Shown in pieces: positions 12,185-22,390 of a stretch of DNA of 64,000 bases (position 1 is the stretch's first letter; each line of letters opens with the position of its first letter). Where the stretch lies: NCBI GenBank assembly GCA_963680875.1, contig OY804580.1:109371534-109435533 (forward strand), written 5' to 3'. The notes below the pieces were generated by a model. The model did not search any database. It saw only the letters and a program-made list of their open reading frames with translations, and was not told the DNA's origin. The stretch comes from Bathymodiolus brooksi (lineage: Eukaryota; Mollusca; Bivalvia; Mytilida; Modiolidae). The position numbers were made by a program, and so were the translations under genes.

Positions 12185-12482
12185 CAGTGCCAGATTTACC
12201 ATTGTGCTTAGGTGTGCTTAAGCACAGGGCTCCGCCCGTAGGCCATGATGGGGCATCTTCCTGCCAACTATATGGGGAATATATAAGAGCTTCGAGTTTG
12301 TTGCAGAGGCAGTGTACATGTCTGACATAATACAACGTAATATTTTAACTATTCCTATATTTCCTGAGGATGTATGCCTGGGTGCCTGTATAGGCCTACC
12401 GGGTCTACCTCCTTCAGGGCGCAAGTAAGGAGCCTCGTGAGTTAACTAGCAGAGGGCCTAATTTTTCCTAAATCCGGCGCTG
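12185..12482. mobile_element. hAT-type MITE, 298 bp, perfect 8-bp target duplication
   Basis: Begins CAGTGCCAGATTTAC and ends in the reverse complement of CAGCGCCGGATTTAG, a terminal inverted repeat of the CAG-N-GCCGG form known from hAT elements. Both flanks carry ATGGTGTT (12177-12184 and 12483-12490), the 8-base duplication diagnostic of hAT integration. The interior (GGGCTCCGCCCGTAGGCC and a GGCCTACCGGGTC block) has no transposase, so it is a non-autonomous element moved in trans. Confidence 0.92.
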
Positions 12483-12490
12483 ATGGTGTT

Positions 12491-13003
12491 ATTTAATACA
12501 TTGCATTCAAGTAGACGAGATGTCCTATTTAGCTACATATGTTTACCTTATGTAGTGAAATACAACGGATCATAAGACACATGTTTATTTCTGTTTCTGT
12601 TTTCTTACTACAATTACGAGTTTTAATCAATATTGATAAGTGTGTTTGCGTGTGTGAAATTCCAGTTTGTTAAATTTGTCATTAAATTGTTATTTTCGCA
12701 ACATCTGTCTACATGATGTGCAGTCATATAATTATGTACATTGTATAATATACAAATGTACTATTGTAATATAATATATTTGAAGGTCGTATCATCTGTT
12801 CACCCTTCAATTATAGTTTTTTCAAGGATATGGCCATGACCGAACATTTATGTTTTGTCGTATAAATATAACAAAATGCCACTCGACATTTAAATTATAG
12901 ATTGAATACAATGGACATGTAATAAGTGGTGAATAACCTATAATTACAGGTGAAAGAACTGTAGATTGAAACGATATGTGATATAAAAAAAATAAGGGAG
13001 TTA
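12491..13003. other. Intron sequence, no feature
   Basis: AT-rich, no repeat or coding signal recognised. Confidence 0.5.
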
Positions 13004-13004
13004 C

Positions 13005-13259
13005 GGTTATGGTGTTTAGCGTCACTTTCAACAATATTTCACATATATCGTGACGGTCAGTTTTATTGGTGGAGGAAATCGGTGTACCCTGAGAAAACCA
13101 CCGACCTGCGCAAGTCACTGACAAATTTGTTCACATACTGTTGTATCGAGTACACCTCGTCTGAGCTGGATTCGAACTCACAACGTAAATGGCTATAAGC
13201 AATGATTGCATAGCTAGTTATAAATCCAACTACCATACGATCACGACGACAATGACCCC
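13005..13259 (-). mobile_element. tRNA-headed SINE, type 1
   Basis: Near full length, reversed: tail complement GGTGTTTAGCGTCACTTTCA at the left, then CAGTTTTATTGGTGGAGGAA, B-box complement GGATTCGAACTCACA, and the head complement ending CGATCACGACGACAATGACC. Flanks share GATA plus A-rich sequence, so a duplication is possible but not clean. Confidence 0.85.
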
Positions 13260-13348
13260 GATAAAAAATAAAAACACCACACTATCGGAACAATACCAAA
13301 ATACAATAGAAAAATCGAAGAAAGATACATTTAACTCACTTTCCTGGA

Positions 13349-13619
13349 GGGCCCGAGTGGCTCAATGAGTTTGGTAGTTGGATTACCTAACAACTCATAC
13401 AAGCCTACCACTAATACGGTATGGGTTCGCGCCCAGCCTTGTAAACTACAAAAAGGGTGCACTCGACTCGCAGCCGCAAGTGCTAAAGTTTACCAGTTGC
13501 TTGCCCATGGTCGGTGGTTCTCTCCGGGTAGTCCGGCTTCCTCCACCACTAAAACTGGTCGCCATGATATTGCTGAAATATTGCTGAGAGTGGCGTTAAG
13601 CACAATAAATCAATTCAAA
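13349..13619 (+). mobile_element. tRNA-headed SINE, type 2 (different tRNA head)
   Basis: Head GGCCCGAGTGGCTCAATGAG and GGGTTCGCGCCC differ from the type 1 head and look derived from another tRNA (A-box TGGCTCAATGA, B-box GGTTCGCGCCC). From CAGTTGCTTGCCCATGG onward, the body and tail (CTCTCCGGGTAG, CTGAGAGTGGCGTTAAGCAC) match type 1. A 13-base duplication, TCACTTTCCTGGA, flanks it at 13336-13348 and 13620-13632, proving a separate mobile unit. The same head occurs at 41936-42187. Confidence 0.9.
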
Positions 13620-13639
13620 TCACTTTCCTGGATTGGTGT

Positions 13640-13800
13640 CGGAGTTATTTACGTTATTTGTGTTTGTTTGCGTATATTGGTGTCAAACACATATTGTGTT
13701 GTGTTTTTTTGTGTATTTTATTTGTCTACGTCTAGAGTGCCCAATGTTGCCAGTTTCTCTGAATTGTTCATTCTTGATTGCACCGTCGGTTTCTCTACCG
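13640..13800 (-). repeat. RepB fragment
   Basis: Complement of GAACAATTCAGAGAAACTGG and CAACATTGGGCACTCTAGAC, matching the RepB copies at 42425, 49408 and 29015. Open frames across it and the adjacent RepA are not conserved in the other copies. Confidence 0.6.
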
Positions 13801-13844
13801 TTTGTTTATTTAAAGAAGTTTTTGGTTTTTAGTGTGGTTACTGT

Positions 13845-14005
13845 TACTCGATCTTTAGTTTGCTTTGTAATATTGTGTAAATCGTTGTTTGTCTTTTTGT
13901 CCTTTGTCGTTTGGTCAATGTGTTGCCTCTCCTTCTTCGATATAGGGCTTCTGATTACTCCTTTGGTATCTTTAAACTTTTTTATATGGGACCTATCCCT
14001 CCCCC
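13845..14005 (-). repeat. RepA fragment
   Basis: Carries GTTACTCGATCTTTAGTTT, CGTTGTTTGTC, CTTCTTCGAT and TCTGATTACTCCTTTGG, the same order as in the copies at 26855, 35825, 39590 and 58912, and complementary to 19340 and 25575. Confidence 0.75.
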
Positions 14006-14256
14006 CTCCCCCATCTTAGTGAAATGATGGGGTCATGGAAGAGTTTTCCACATGTTAGTATAATGTCAACCCTAATATATGACTGGGTTGGCAGCGTTGT
14101 TGTAAAGAAACATGAACTTTTAATACATTTTGTATATTTAATTTTCGCCACACAGAAGTTGTCATTTGTATAATATTTGCTCTATAAAAGGGAGTCGATG
14201 ACCTTAATGTCATCGGTAGATTAAAATAATAAATGATAATATGTCTTATATTTTAG

Positions 14257-14524
14257 GCTTATATCACGTGTCCATTTGGCGTTGGTATGGTGGGATTTGC
14301 CATGGCAAGTTATGCCATTACGAACACTATAGTTGTACAGATAATGCCACGTGTTGCTAAATATGTCAGAAGACAAATCTTGTTGGCCATAGCAACAGTT
14401 ATTAACTTAGGCGAAATGCTTCTTTGGCTATTTTGGAATCCAACGTCAGACCAACTTTATCTTGTTTTTATATCTGTTATTGCACGGGGTATAACAGAAA
14501 GTATATGGAAACTAGAAACATTTG
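14257..14524 (+). CDS. UNC93-like membrane protein, exon 2 (89 codons)
   Basis: Preceded by acceptor TTATATTTTAG, it opens in phase 0 with AYITCPFGVGMVGF, which continues SDFTR from 7695-8582 exactly as UNC93A continues its SYVTC..G...GY segment. Two or three further membrane segments follow (about residues 9-27, 38-60 and 64-78 of the exon), then ITESIWKLETF, aligning with the AVWQTQ segment before the last helices of the family. The donor is TTTG|GTAAGA in phase 1. Together with exon 1 this gives 385 residues, against roughly 450 for the family. The exon encoding the C-terminal helices (usually with an NALYG..F and NYRLW-like start) was not found downstream, so it is either beyond a long intron outside the window or lost. 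Confidence 0.82.
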
Positions 14525-14640
14525 GTAAGATTATTTATGAAAATGAAAAATAAACAAAAACAAAAATACCACACTGCCGGAACAGTTTCAAACTAATCGA
14601 AAAATTGTACATGTACAAACAGAAGCAAATTTGACATCCA

Positions 14641-15105
14641 CGACACAAATATATCCATGAGCGATCACTGTCCTGGTTTGTTACAAATATATCCATGAGC
14701 GATCATGTCCTGGTTTGTTACAAATATATCCATGAGCGATCACTGTCTTGGTTTGTTACAAATATATCCATGAGCGATCACTGTCCTGGTTTGTTACAAA
14801 TATATCCATGAGCGATTACTGCCCTGGTTTGTTACAAATATATCCATGAGCGATCACTGTCCTGGTTTGTTACAAATATATCCATGAGAGATCACTGTCC
14901 TGGTTTGTTACAAATATATCCATGAGCGATCACTGTCCTGGTTTGGTACAAATATATCCATGAGCGATTATGTCCTGGTTTGGTACAAATATATCCATGA
15001 GCGATCACTGTCCTGGTTTGTTACAAATATATCCATGAGCGATTACTGTCCTGGTTTGGTACAAATATATCCATGAGCGATCACTGTCCTGGTTTGGTAC
15101 AGGCA
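14641..15105. repeat. 38-bp minisatellite, about 12 units
   Basis: Unit ACAAATATATCCATGAGCGA followed by TCACTGTCCTGGTTTGTT, with a few point changes and short deletions (one unit lacks CAC). The right edge runs into GGTTTGGTACAGGCACTTTC, which resembles RepF at about 17935. It lies downstream of UNC93-like exon 2, in what would be the next intron. Confidence 0.95.
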
Positions 15106-15371
15106 CTTTCAATAGAAAGTGTCGGGATTCAACTGGTTTATGGCCCATAATGTGTAAATTATTTAACTCATAAATAGTTCTGTGGAGTATCTCAATTCGT
15201 CATGGCAAAATAGTCATTAATTTATAAATAGAATCAGACACCATTTTCCTTGAGAAATTATATTTTGTTGTTTGTAATTACTTAATTGTATTATACAGTA
15301 CTTGAATGTGATTTAATTTATTCCTTTTACCTAGGATTAACCTTTGTGATTTAATCATCCAAAGTGACAGT

Positions 15372-15527
15372 GGGCCGTTGTGGTCATGATCGTATGATAG
15401 TTGGATGTTCCTGTGAAAATCGGTGCATATCACCACTAAAGTTGTGAGTTCGAATCCCGATAACAGCGAGGAATACTCGATAAAACATTATGTGATACAG
15501 TTTATCAGTGACTTGTGGCAGGTCAAA
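15372..15527 (+). mobile_element. tRNA-headed SINE, type 1, 3' truncated
   Basis: Head GGGCCGTTGTGGTCATGATCG, B-box GTGAGTTCGAATCCC, then body up to GACTTGTGGCAGGTCA, where similarity stops; the tail is missing. Confidence 0.8.
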
Positions 15528-15682
15528 CATAGAACATTTCTTTTCATTACAGGGTTAAATAACGAAGACACAAACATTTTTGGGATGACGAGATTACAAA
15601 GCATTCTGCCAACTTTTAATAAGCACATATTAAACAGATATTTTACTTTCATGTTAACTCGTATATAATTTGGATAATCATG

Positions 15683-15972
15683 TTGACAAAATGATGTAGA
15701 AATGATGTCAAATTGCACGCAAATGACTGGACATTCTTGAAGTTATTGGCTGTTGAACGTGAAATTGACAATATTTGTTGTGAAATTTCAAGTTTGATAT
15801 CAGAAAACATCAACTTCACCCCATTTTATTTCCACATCAATCTCTGTATGCAATGCCCAATCATTTGCAGATCATCTGTCAGAATCTCCTTCTCTGAAAG
15901 CTTCTCCTTTCCAAGCAATTGGAGTTTTGAAAGGCACGATCATTGAAAAATAGACATGGCTCACCGCGTCGG
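15683..15972 (+). repeat. Left arm of a 2.1 kb inverted repeat
   Basis: About 280 bases matched in reverse complement at 17503-17812 (for example GGCTGTTGAACGTGAAATTG here). A 75-codon open stretch containing FLKLLAVEREIDNI lies in it, and a similar one lies in the other arm, but most base differences between the arms change the amino acid, so I do not call it coding. Confidence 0.8.
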
Positions 15973-17502
15973 AAAAAAATGAATGAACATGTTGAACTCG
16001 GAGTACAGGATTGCTGAACCGCGGAGTAGCAACTTAAATTAGTAGATATCAGCATCAATAGATCTGGGTTTTTTTTTTTACTAGAGAAGCACCTCAAGCA
16101 ATTTGTATTTTAAGGCGATAAAATACTAGATATAATCATCGTTTCCTTACGAATAAAAACATAGCTCGAGAAGTCCTTAAAATGAAATTGATAGTAATTG
16201 AAATCGGAAGTAATTCATCCCTTTCATCATTTTCATATATTTTTGTCGTCTCTACACGAATTTATCAAAAGAGTAACAACTCTAGAATAACTTTTACTAG
16301 GCGTACTACTAGCCCATAGTCTTTTACTAGACGTACTACTAGCCCATAATCTTTTAGACAGATCACTCAGCTATAACTAGAGTTTTTAGTAGGAACAACA
16401 GAAGAGCATTACACTTGAACATGTTACAAGACTGAAAAGAATTTGTCAAATCCTCTAGGAATTTTTTATTATTTTTCATATGACGGAAAGGGAAAGCATC
16501 ACCGCTTTACTGTTGCTATTTCTCAGACCTCTATGAATATTATGGCAAACTTTTTTAATAACGAAAAAGTGGTGGGGCCAACTTTTCCGTCCACAAAGTG
16601 AAATAAAAAGGTCTTTTTCTCATATTTGTTGTCCGTTTAAAAAAATCCTTCAAAAGTGTGGGGGCATGCCCCCGGCTCCTACGCCCCTAAAGTCTGATTA
16701 CAGATTAATATAACTGCCAATTCCATTGACACATATTCCCTGTCCATTGAGAGTGAACCAAAGGACATGCAATATGCATATGAAATTATTTGTTTTTGGT
16801 AAATGATCAAACTTTGTAACATTTAAATGAAAATTTCATTTCGGATGCAAAATTCATGAGTACTTACATTGTCCAAGATTGTTATTGATTTCATACAAAT
16901 TGTGTGCAAAATATGTCTTCTTTTCATAGACAGGCAAGAATGCCTGAAATAATCTCCAAGCTAGCTTAAAAATGATGTCTTTCCTTCCATAGCGGAACGA
17001 GGAAATATTTCCAGTTTTCATGTACCTAATTTGTTCATCCACTTGATGTGTGTAATTTCTAAAAATTATTTTCTATCGACATGAAAAAAAGTAAAATAAC
17101 AAAAATCAAAACCAGTAATGAAATATTTAGTTCTTTACAGAAAAGGCTTAATTTTAGATGGCAGTTATTCACCGGCCACATACCGCCATACTGAATATTG
17201 ATGTTTTACATGTCGTTTAGTGGTCCTTAAAACACTTAAAGTGGCTTGAATGTAAAGAATAATCTCAATGAAAAATCAAATAGACTTGTTTTAGATTTGT
17301 GACAGGCGTTCGTTGATATTATCAAAGCGCCAAATGTCTGTCGATGGATCATAAGGGATGCTCTTTTTGGAAGGAATGTAATTTTACAACTTGAAAACAT
17401 CAAATAGAATGCTAAATCTAAGAGACAGTCATGATATTAATTCAATAGAACATTAATTTACTCCAAATGAAATTGTTACTCCGAGGTCTGCATATCATAC
17501 GT
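15973..17502. other. Spacer between inverted-repeat arms
   Basis: No credible gene. It holds a short duplication at 16296-16352 (two near copies of CTTTTACTAGACGTACTACT with AGCCCATA) and a block near 16640-16690 with GTGGGGGCATGCCCCCGGCT that resembles a dispersed family also seen, reversed, near 3420. Confidence 0.5.
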
Positions 17503-17812
17503 CCGCGGTGAGCCATGTCCATTTTTCAATGATCGTGGCTTTCAAAACTCCAACCACTCGGAAAGGAGAAGCTTTCAGATTATGAGATTTTGACAGATGA
17601 TCTGCAAAATGATTGGGCATTGCATACAGAGAATGACGTGGAAATAACCTTGGGTGAATTTGATGTTTTCTGTCATCAAACTTGATATTTCACAAAGAAT
17701 ATTGTCAATTTCACGTTCAACAGCCGATAACTTCAAGAATATCCAGTCATTCGTGTGCAATTTGACATAATTTCTAAAGCGTTGAGCGTAAATATTTTGT
17801 CAAATAAGGGTA
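17503..17812 (-). repeat. Right arm of a 2.1 kb inverted repeat
   Basis: Reverse complement of 15683-15972, from CCGCGGTGAGCCATGTCCAT to CAATTTGACATAATTTC. A small insertion distinguishes the outer edge from the other arm. Confidence 0.8.
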
Positions 17813-17870
17813 ATAACAAAATTACCGAACTCCGAACAATCTTACAAAGGGAAAGTCAAAACTGATAATT
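17806..17870 (+). repeat. RepG motif, copy 1
   Basis: The block AAGGGTAATAACAAAATTACC, then GAACTCCGAACAATC and TTACAAAGGGAAAGTC, recurs almost unchanged at 59855-59915. Likely the edge of another dispersed family. Confidence 0.75.
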
Positions 17871-17885
17871 ATATAAACAGACAAA

Positions 17886-18031
17886 ATCAGTCAACAACCG
17901 GAAAACTGTAAAAACCGTAATGACCCTGACTTGGTACAGGCATTTCTAAAGAAATGGTGGGTTTGAATCAGATGTTAAAGCGCCAAACCTCCCGCTCTCA
18001 TTACGGTTCAAAGGATCCGGCTGTCACTATA
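17886..18031 (+). repeat. RepF dispersed repeat, copy 2
   Basis: Matches 11515-11660 in reverse complement; contains GACCCTGACTTGGTACAGGC, AAATGGTGGGTTTGAATC and GCTCTCATTACGGTTC. A SINE fragment abuts its right end. Confidence 0.8.
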
Positions 18032-18100
18032 ACTGGGGTTCGAACTCGCAGCATTTCAGTGGTGATAAGCAATGAATGCATGGGTAGTTGTAAATCCATT
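18032..18100 (-). mobile_element. SINE head fragment, type 1
   Basis: B-box complement GGGGTTCGAACTCGCAGC followed by GTGGTGATAAGCAATGAATG and GGTAGTTGTAAATCCA. Body and tail are absent. Confidence 0.7.
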
Positions 18101-18105
18101 TCTTT

Positions 18106-18993
18106 CCAAATAATATTAACAGCACCCACGAAGTTTATAATTTGCTAATCATATTCGTAGTAAAACGTATTTACGCACAATAAAATATAGTAAAAATAAT
18201 AATATTAATTTTTTTTTGGCTTCAATGGGCTTTTAGGTTTCAATCATTTCCAATAGATGACGATTTGCATTATGAATTAATTAAGTAAAATGTAAGGAAC
18301 ACAACAATAACAGAATGATACACCTGCTACGATCTCATCGTATGCTAAACTGTATATACTACTCATCGTATGCTAAGCTGTATATACGACTCACCGTATC
18401 AGATTGATACACACTGGAAGCTGCTTAGAGAACTAATAAAACATGTACATATTAACAATTAGTCAATATATCAGGAATGCTTTCATATCTCAATTTTCCT
18501 TTAATGTTTTTGGCATTTTAATTATATAAAGTTTCGCTTCACGAGTAACACCATGACCAATTGTTGCTTAGCACATCTGTTTTAGAAACAGCATCGATCT
18601 AGATATAAAACTTTGGCCTATTTTATACATGGACATGATTAAATTAAGGAATGAGTTTCATAAGGCATTTAATCAGGAATATTGTTGATAATTTAGTTTT
18701 ATTGGACTGCATTATTAAGTCTGTATAAACTGTAAGGAAATGCAGCCTTTTAATTATAATGCATTCAGTCCATATGATTAGATTTCACAAGCAAACAAAT
18801 CAATTTCTACGTTCCTCTGGTTTTAAGTAGTGGGTTTCCTGTTGTTCCTTTTGTCCTATTATGATGAGTTTGAAAATATCAAAGAGAAAATCGTAATCCG
18901 TAAATATCACAATATAGTTGGCAGATAATCAGGCACATCAAGTATCAATTGTAGTGTTTCATGTTGTTGTTTTTCCATAATATACGAGGGGGA
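18106..18993. other. Gene-free AT-rich stretch
   Basis: Only a 31-base tandem duplication (CTCATCGTATGCTAAACTG with TATATACTA) at about 18328-18402 stands out. Confidence 0.5.
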
Positions 18994-18995
18994 TA

Positions 18996-19163
18996 GGGTT
19001 GTGGTGTTTAACGCCACTTTCAACAATATTTCAGTTATATCGTGGCGGCCAGTTTTATTGATGGCGAAAACCGGAGAAAACTACCGACATGCCGTGATAG
19101 GCACTGCTTGCATAGATGGTTATAAATCCAACTACCCTATGATCACGACCACGACGGCCCCTC
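18996..19163 (-). mobile_element. tRNA-headed SINE, type 1, internally deleted
   Basis: Tail complement GTGTTTAACGCCACTTTCAA, then the body to CTACCGACATGCC, then a direct jump to the head complement GTGATAGGCACTGC and CGATCACG-type end (GATCACGACCACGACGGCCCC). The B-box region is missing. Confidence 0.82.
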
Positions 19164-19339
19164 CATCACCTACGAGTCTTTATTTAATCCAAATTATTTT
19201 TGAAAATGAACAAAAACAATTGCCTTGATTTTTTTAGCATTTTCATAAGCTTATATACCTGCTTGTATACATTATTCCAATAACATTTGGAAAATGGCTA
19301 TATTCGTAAATGTACATTGTAGCTGTTACGTTGTTCCGT

Positions 19340-19625
19340 ACATGTAGAAGAAGAGTTTGAAGATAACAAAGGGGTAATCAGAATCCTTAAATCTAAGAAG
19401 GACAGACAATGCAATGTCCAAAATAAAATGAACAAAACACAAACAACCATCTACAAAGCTTCACATATAAAACTAAAGATCGAGCAACACGAATCCCCAC
19501 TAAAACCCGGGAATGAACTCAGGTGTTCCGGAAGTGTAAGCAGTTCCTGCTCCACTAGTGGCACCTGTCGTGTTACTCTAGTAATACTAGATGCTCATGG
19601 CAATAAAAAGTCCTTAGGATGCTAG
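19340..19625 (+). repeat. RepA, long copy
   Basis: Contains GGGGTAATCAGAATCC, AAGGACAGACAATGCAATG, CTACAAAGCTTCACATA, AAGATCGAGCAACACGAATC, CTCAGGTGTTCCGGAAGTG and TCCACTAGTGGCACCTGTCG in the same order as the 25.6/26.6 kb copy. It is the uninterrupted reference for the hAT-like insertion there. Its 65-codon open frame is not conserved in other copies. Confidence 0.85.
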
Positions 19626-20073
19626 ACTACAAAATGTCCACAAAAACGGACCAAAACAAATCCTTCCGAAAATAATTGATGTATTTGCATCAAGCCTAGT
19701 ATATGCTTAGCTTATTATATCTAACTGAAGGTGGGGAATTGTTGCTGACTGCTGAGTGAACAATGATTCAGTTATATCCCGAAGAGGGAACGGTACTTTT
19801 TTATGAGACGATGTCTGCTTTGTGCAAATATCGTTACAATTAAATGTTTGTGAGACATGTTTTTTTTTATTTCTATTTATTAATTTTTTTAAATTAAATA
19901 TTGAAGTATTACGATTCGAACCCATACTGAGCAGAGAGAACTATTGTCTAATTTGTCAATATATTTAACTTCTTGTATATGATTGAAGTGTCTAAGTTGC
20001 ATGAGAGGTTATCTGCCATGACCCATTAAGGATGTTTTTAGATGTAGGTAAATGATCGCAAAAAAATCCAATG
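19626..20073. other. Gene-free stretch before the Gypsy element
   Basis: AT-rich, no feature seen. The last five bases (CAATG, 20069-20073) are the left target duplication of the Gypsy element. Confidence 0.6.
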
Positions 20074-20195
20074 TGTCATGTATGTTAAAACACACTCGGT
20101 TACACCTCTGTTACAATGCATATACGTCATATGAAATCTAAAAATAAACCAGGTCTTCCGGTTAAGGACGTCTGTCACAGATGCCATACAAAACA
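20074..20195 (+). repeat. 5' LTR, 122 bp
   Basis: TGTCATGTATGTTAAAACAC at the left edge and GCCATACAAAACA at the right. Includes the polyadenylation-like AATAAA in CTAAAAATAAACCAGG. Very short for an LTR. Confidence 0.9.
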
Positions 20196-20212
20196 TGGTG
20201 TCATATCAATCG
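20196..20212 (+). promoter_or_regulatory. Primer-binding site candidate
   Basis: Directly after the LTR, TGGTGTCATATCAATCG begins with the TGG expected from a tRNA CCA end. TGGTGTC fits the 3' end of leucine-type tRNAs; the match beyond eight bases is poor. Confidence 0.55.
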
Positions 20213-20336
20213 ATGACGAAAAGAGGGTAAAACAAGACCATCTTGGACATTCGCCAATGTGAAGAGTTGGGAAAACAGTTCAGAATTGTAAACAAACAAA
20301 GTCATCATAGAGACCACGTTAGGTTCAACCCCTAAA

Positions 20337-21104
20337 ATGGATTGGGAAAGTGGCGACCTACCAACCGCATGGAAATCCTTCAAGCAGCATGTTCAATTTA
20401 TGTTCGATGAACCGCTCAAAGGAAAGAATGAAGAAACCAAGTGCAATTATTTGATGATATGGGTTGGAAATAAAGGTTGTGAAATTTATTCAACATGGAA
20501 CTTACAAGCAGAATCAAAATTACTGAAAACTTACTATGACAAATTCGAAAACTATGTGAACCCAAAGTCGAATAAACTGTATGTGCACTACAAATTTTCA
20601 CAAAGAAAACAAACAGAAACAGAAACATTCGAACAATGTGTAACGGATCTTAGAATATTAATCAAAGATTGTGATTATCAACAGAAAGATGAAATGTTGC
20701 GTGACCAAATCGTATTCACAGTGCGATCTCCGAAAATACGTGAGAAACTTATCGACGAAGGAAGTGACTTAACGCTAGAAAAGGCAATTGATATTGCAAG
20801 GACGTATGAACTGTCGAAACAACAACTTACAACAATGAATGGAGAAGACACATCAATTAACGCAATAAGCAGGAAGCCTGCACAAAGGACACAACCGCAA
20901 GCAAATTGTTCACAAAGGACAAAGGGGATGACAGAGGATGAATATGTACGACCGAAATATGTGAATTCACAAAAGACCCGAAGGAACAGGAATTACTGTG
21001 GAAAATGTTGAAGGGAACATGGAAGGAATAATAAATGCCCTGCCGAAGGTAAGAAATGTAATCAGTGCTTCAAGATGAATTATTTCGCTGCCATGTGCAA
21101 AACA
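20337..21104 (+). pseudogene. gag: Gypsy gag (capsid and zinc knuckles)
   Basis: Starts MDWESGDLPTAWKSFKQHVQ, the usual opening of a retrotransposon capsid; a helical region with EIYSTWNL, YYDKFENYVNPKSN and ETFEQCVTDLR follows, matching the Ty3/Gypsy retrotransposon gag fold. A basic linker leads to YCGKC, where TGA at 21009 breaks the frame within the first knuckle. The frame resumes with REHGRNNKCPAEGKKCNQCF and MNYFAAMC, giving two Cys-rich knuckles for RNA packaging. Without the stop, gag and protease would form one polyprotein frame. Confidence 0.85.
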
Positions 21105-21506
21105 AAATCACACAAATCACGTGACCCAAATAGGAAAATACACACTATTGAATCTGACACCTCCTTCGATGACGAATTTAATGTTGGAAGCATAGACACT
21201 CCCGTACACAGTCTAGATAACGCGTGGTATGAAATTTTGGAAATTAGCAACCAGTCAATCAGATTTCAACTCGACACAGGAGCGAAATGTAACGTGATGT
21301 CTACCAAAACATTCTCGCAATTGAAACTTGACGTTATCAAAACAAAGCCAAACACATCATTAAAGTCATACTCAGGTCACAGTATCACACGAAAATATGT
21401 CGTTAAAATTACATGCTCGTTTAAAACCAGCACACATGATATCCAATTATATATTGTTGATATTGATGCAACATATGTTCTTGGTGCAAAACATTTTCCG
21501 ATTTAG
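21105..21506 (+). pseudogene. Gypsy aspartic protease
   Basis: In frame with gag. The active-site motif FQLDTGAKCNVMS lies about 21265-21303; the D-T-G-A form is usual for retropepsins. A hydrophobic segment (IQLYIVDIDATYVLG) with ILG-like end near 21440-21485 supports the fold. TAG at 21504 ends the frame before the RT. Confidence 0.8.
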
Positions 21507-21539
21507 GACTTGTAAAACGCATGTACTCAATTCAGTCAA

Positions 21540-22390
21540 ATGGAAATAAACTCTTTGAAAAAAATCAAGCCTGCAGATATTCAAAAGAACTATGCAGATG
21601 TTTTCAAAGGAATTGGATGCATACCGGGTGAACACTCATTCAAAATAGATAGTTCAGTATAAATGTCGTACACGCGCCCCGTAAAGGACCGATGGCAATC
21701 AAAGACAAAGTAAAGGAGGAACTAGAGAGAATGGCGAAAATGACATTATTGTAAAGCAAACAGAACCTACAACTTGTGTTAATTCAATGGTCACAGTAAT
21801 AAAACCGAACAACAAGGTACGCATTTGCATGGATCCACGAGGTCTGAATAAGGCAATACAGAGATACTATTTTCAGCTCAAAACAATTGAAGAAGTGATA
21901 GCCGACATGCCGCAAGCACAAGTATTCAGTAAAATCGATACTAAAAGCAGTTTTTGGCAACTTAAACTCACAAAGGAAAGCTCGAGATTATGCACATTCA
22001 ACACTCCGTTCGGGATATACCGTTTCAAAAGGCTACCGTTCGGAATAGTGAATGCATCAGAAGTATTTCAGAAGGCAGTCTCGGAAATGATTGAGGATAT
22101 CGAAGGTGCCGTTTCAATCATAGACGACATCTTAATCTGGGGAAAGGACATGCAAGAACACGATGAAAGATTAAAACGAGTTCTTGACAGAGTCAGAGAA
22201 AGCAAAATGAAATTAAGTTCAGATAATTGCCAATTTCGAAGAAATCAAGTATCTTATGTTGGACACGTATTGACGTCCGAAGGGGTAAAGCCGAACCCAG
22301 AAAAAGTGAGAGCAGTAGAAGCAATGAGTCCATCCGAGAACAAAAGTGAGTTATTAACATTTTTAGGATTTATCAACTACAATGTACCTA
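21540..22390 (+). pseudogene. pol: Gypsy reverse transcriptase
   Basis: The linker (KKIKPADIQKNYADVFKG, then GCIPGEHSFKID) is split by a stop and frameshifts before 21787. The RT itself is open: VIKPNNKVRICMDPRGLNKA, FSKIDTKSSFWQLKL (catalytic D of motif A), FNTPFGIYRFKRLPFGI (motif B), and SIIDDILIWGKDM (motif C; I-D-D in place of Y-x-D-D) near 22119. The SYVGHVL and KPNPEKVRAVEAM segments and the LLTFLGFINY thumb follow before a frame change near 22380. Confidence 0.88.

Noticed and set aside
13365..13832. 155-codon open frame
   Set aside because: Spans a SINE with a target duplication and adjoining RepB/RepA; explained by repeats.
15713..15946. Protein shared by the two inverted-repeat arms
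   Set aside because: Differences between arms are mostly amino-acid changing, and the minus-strand copy shifts frame; no sign of selection.
19428..19625. 65-codon frame in RepA
   Set aside because: Not open in the other RepA copies.
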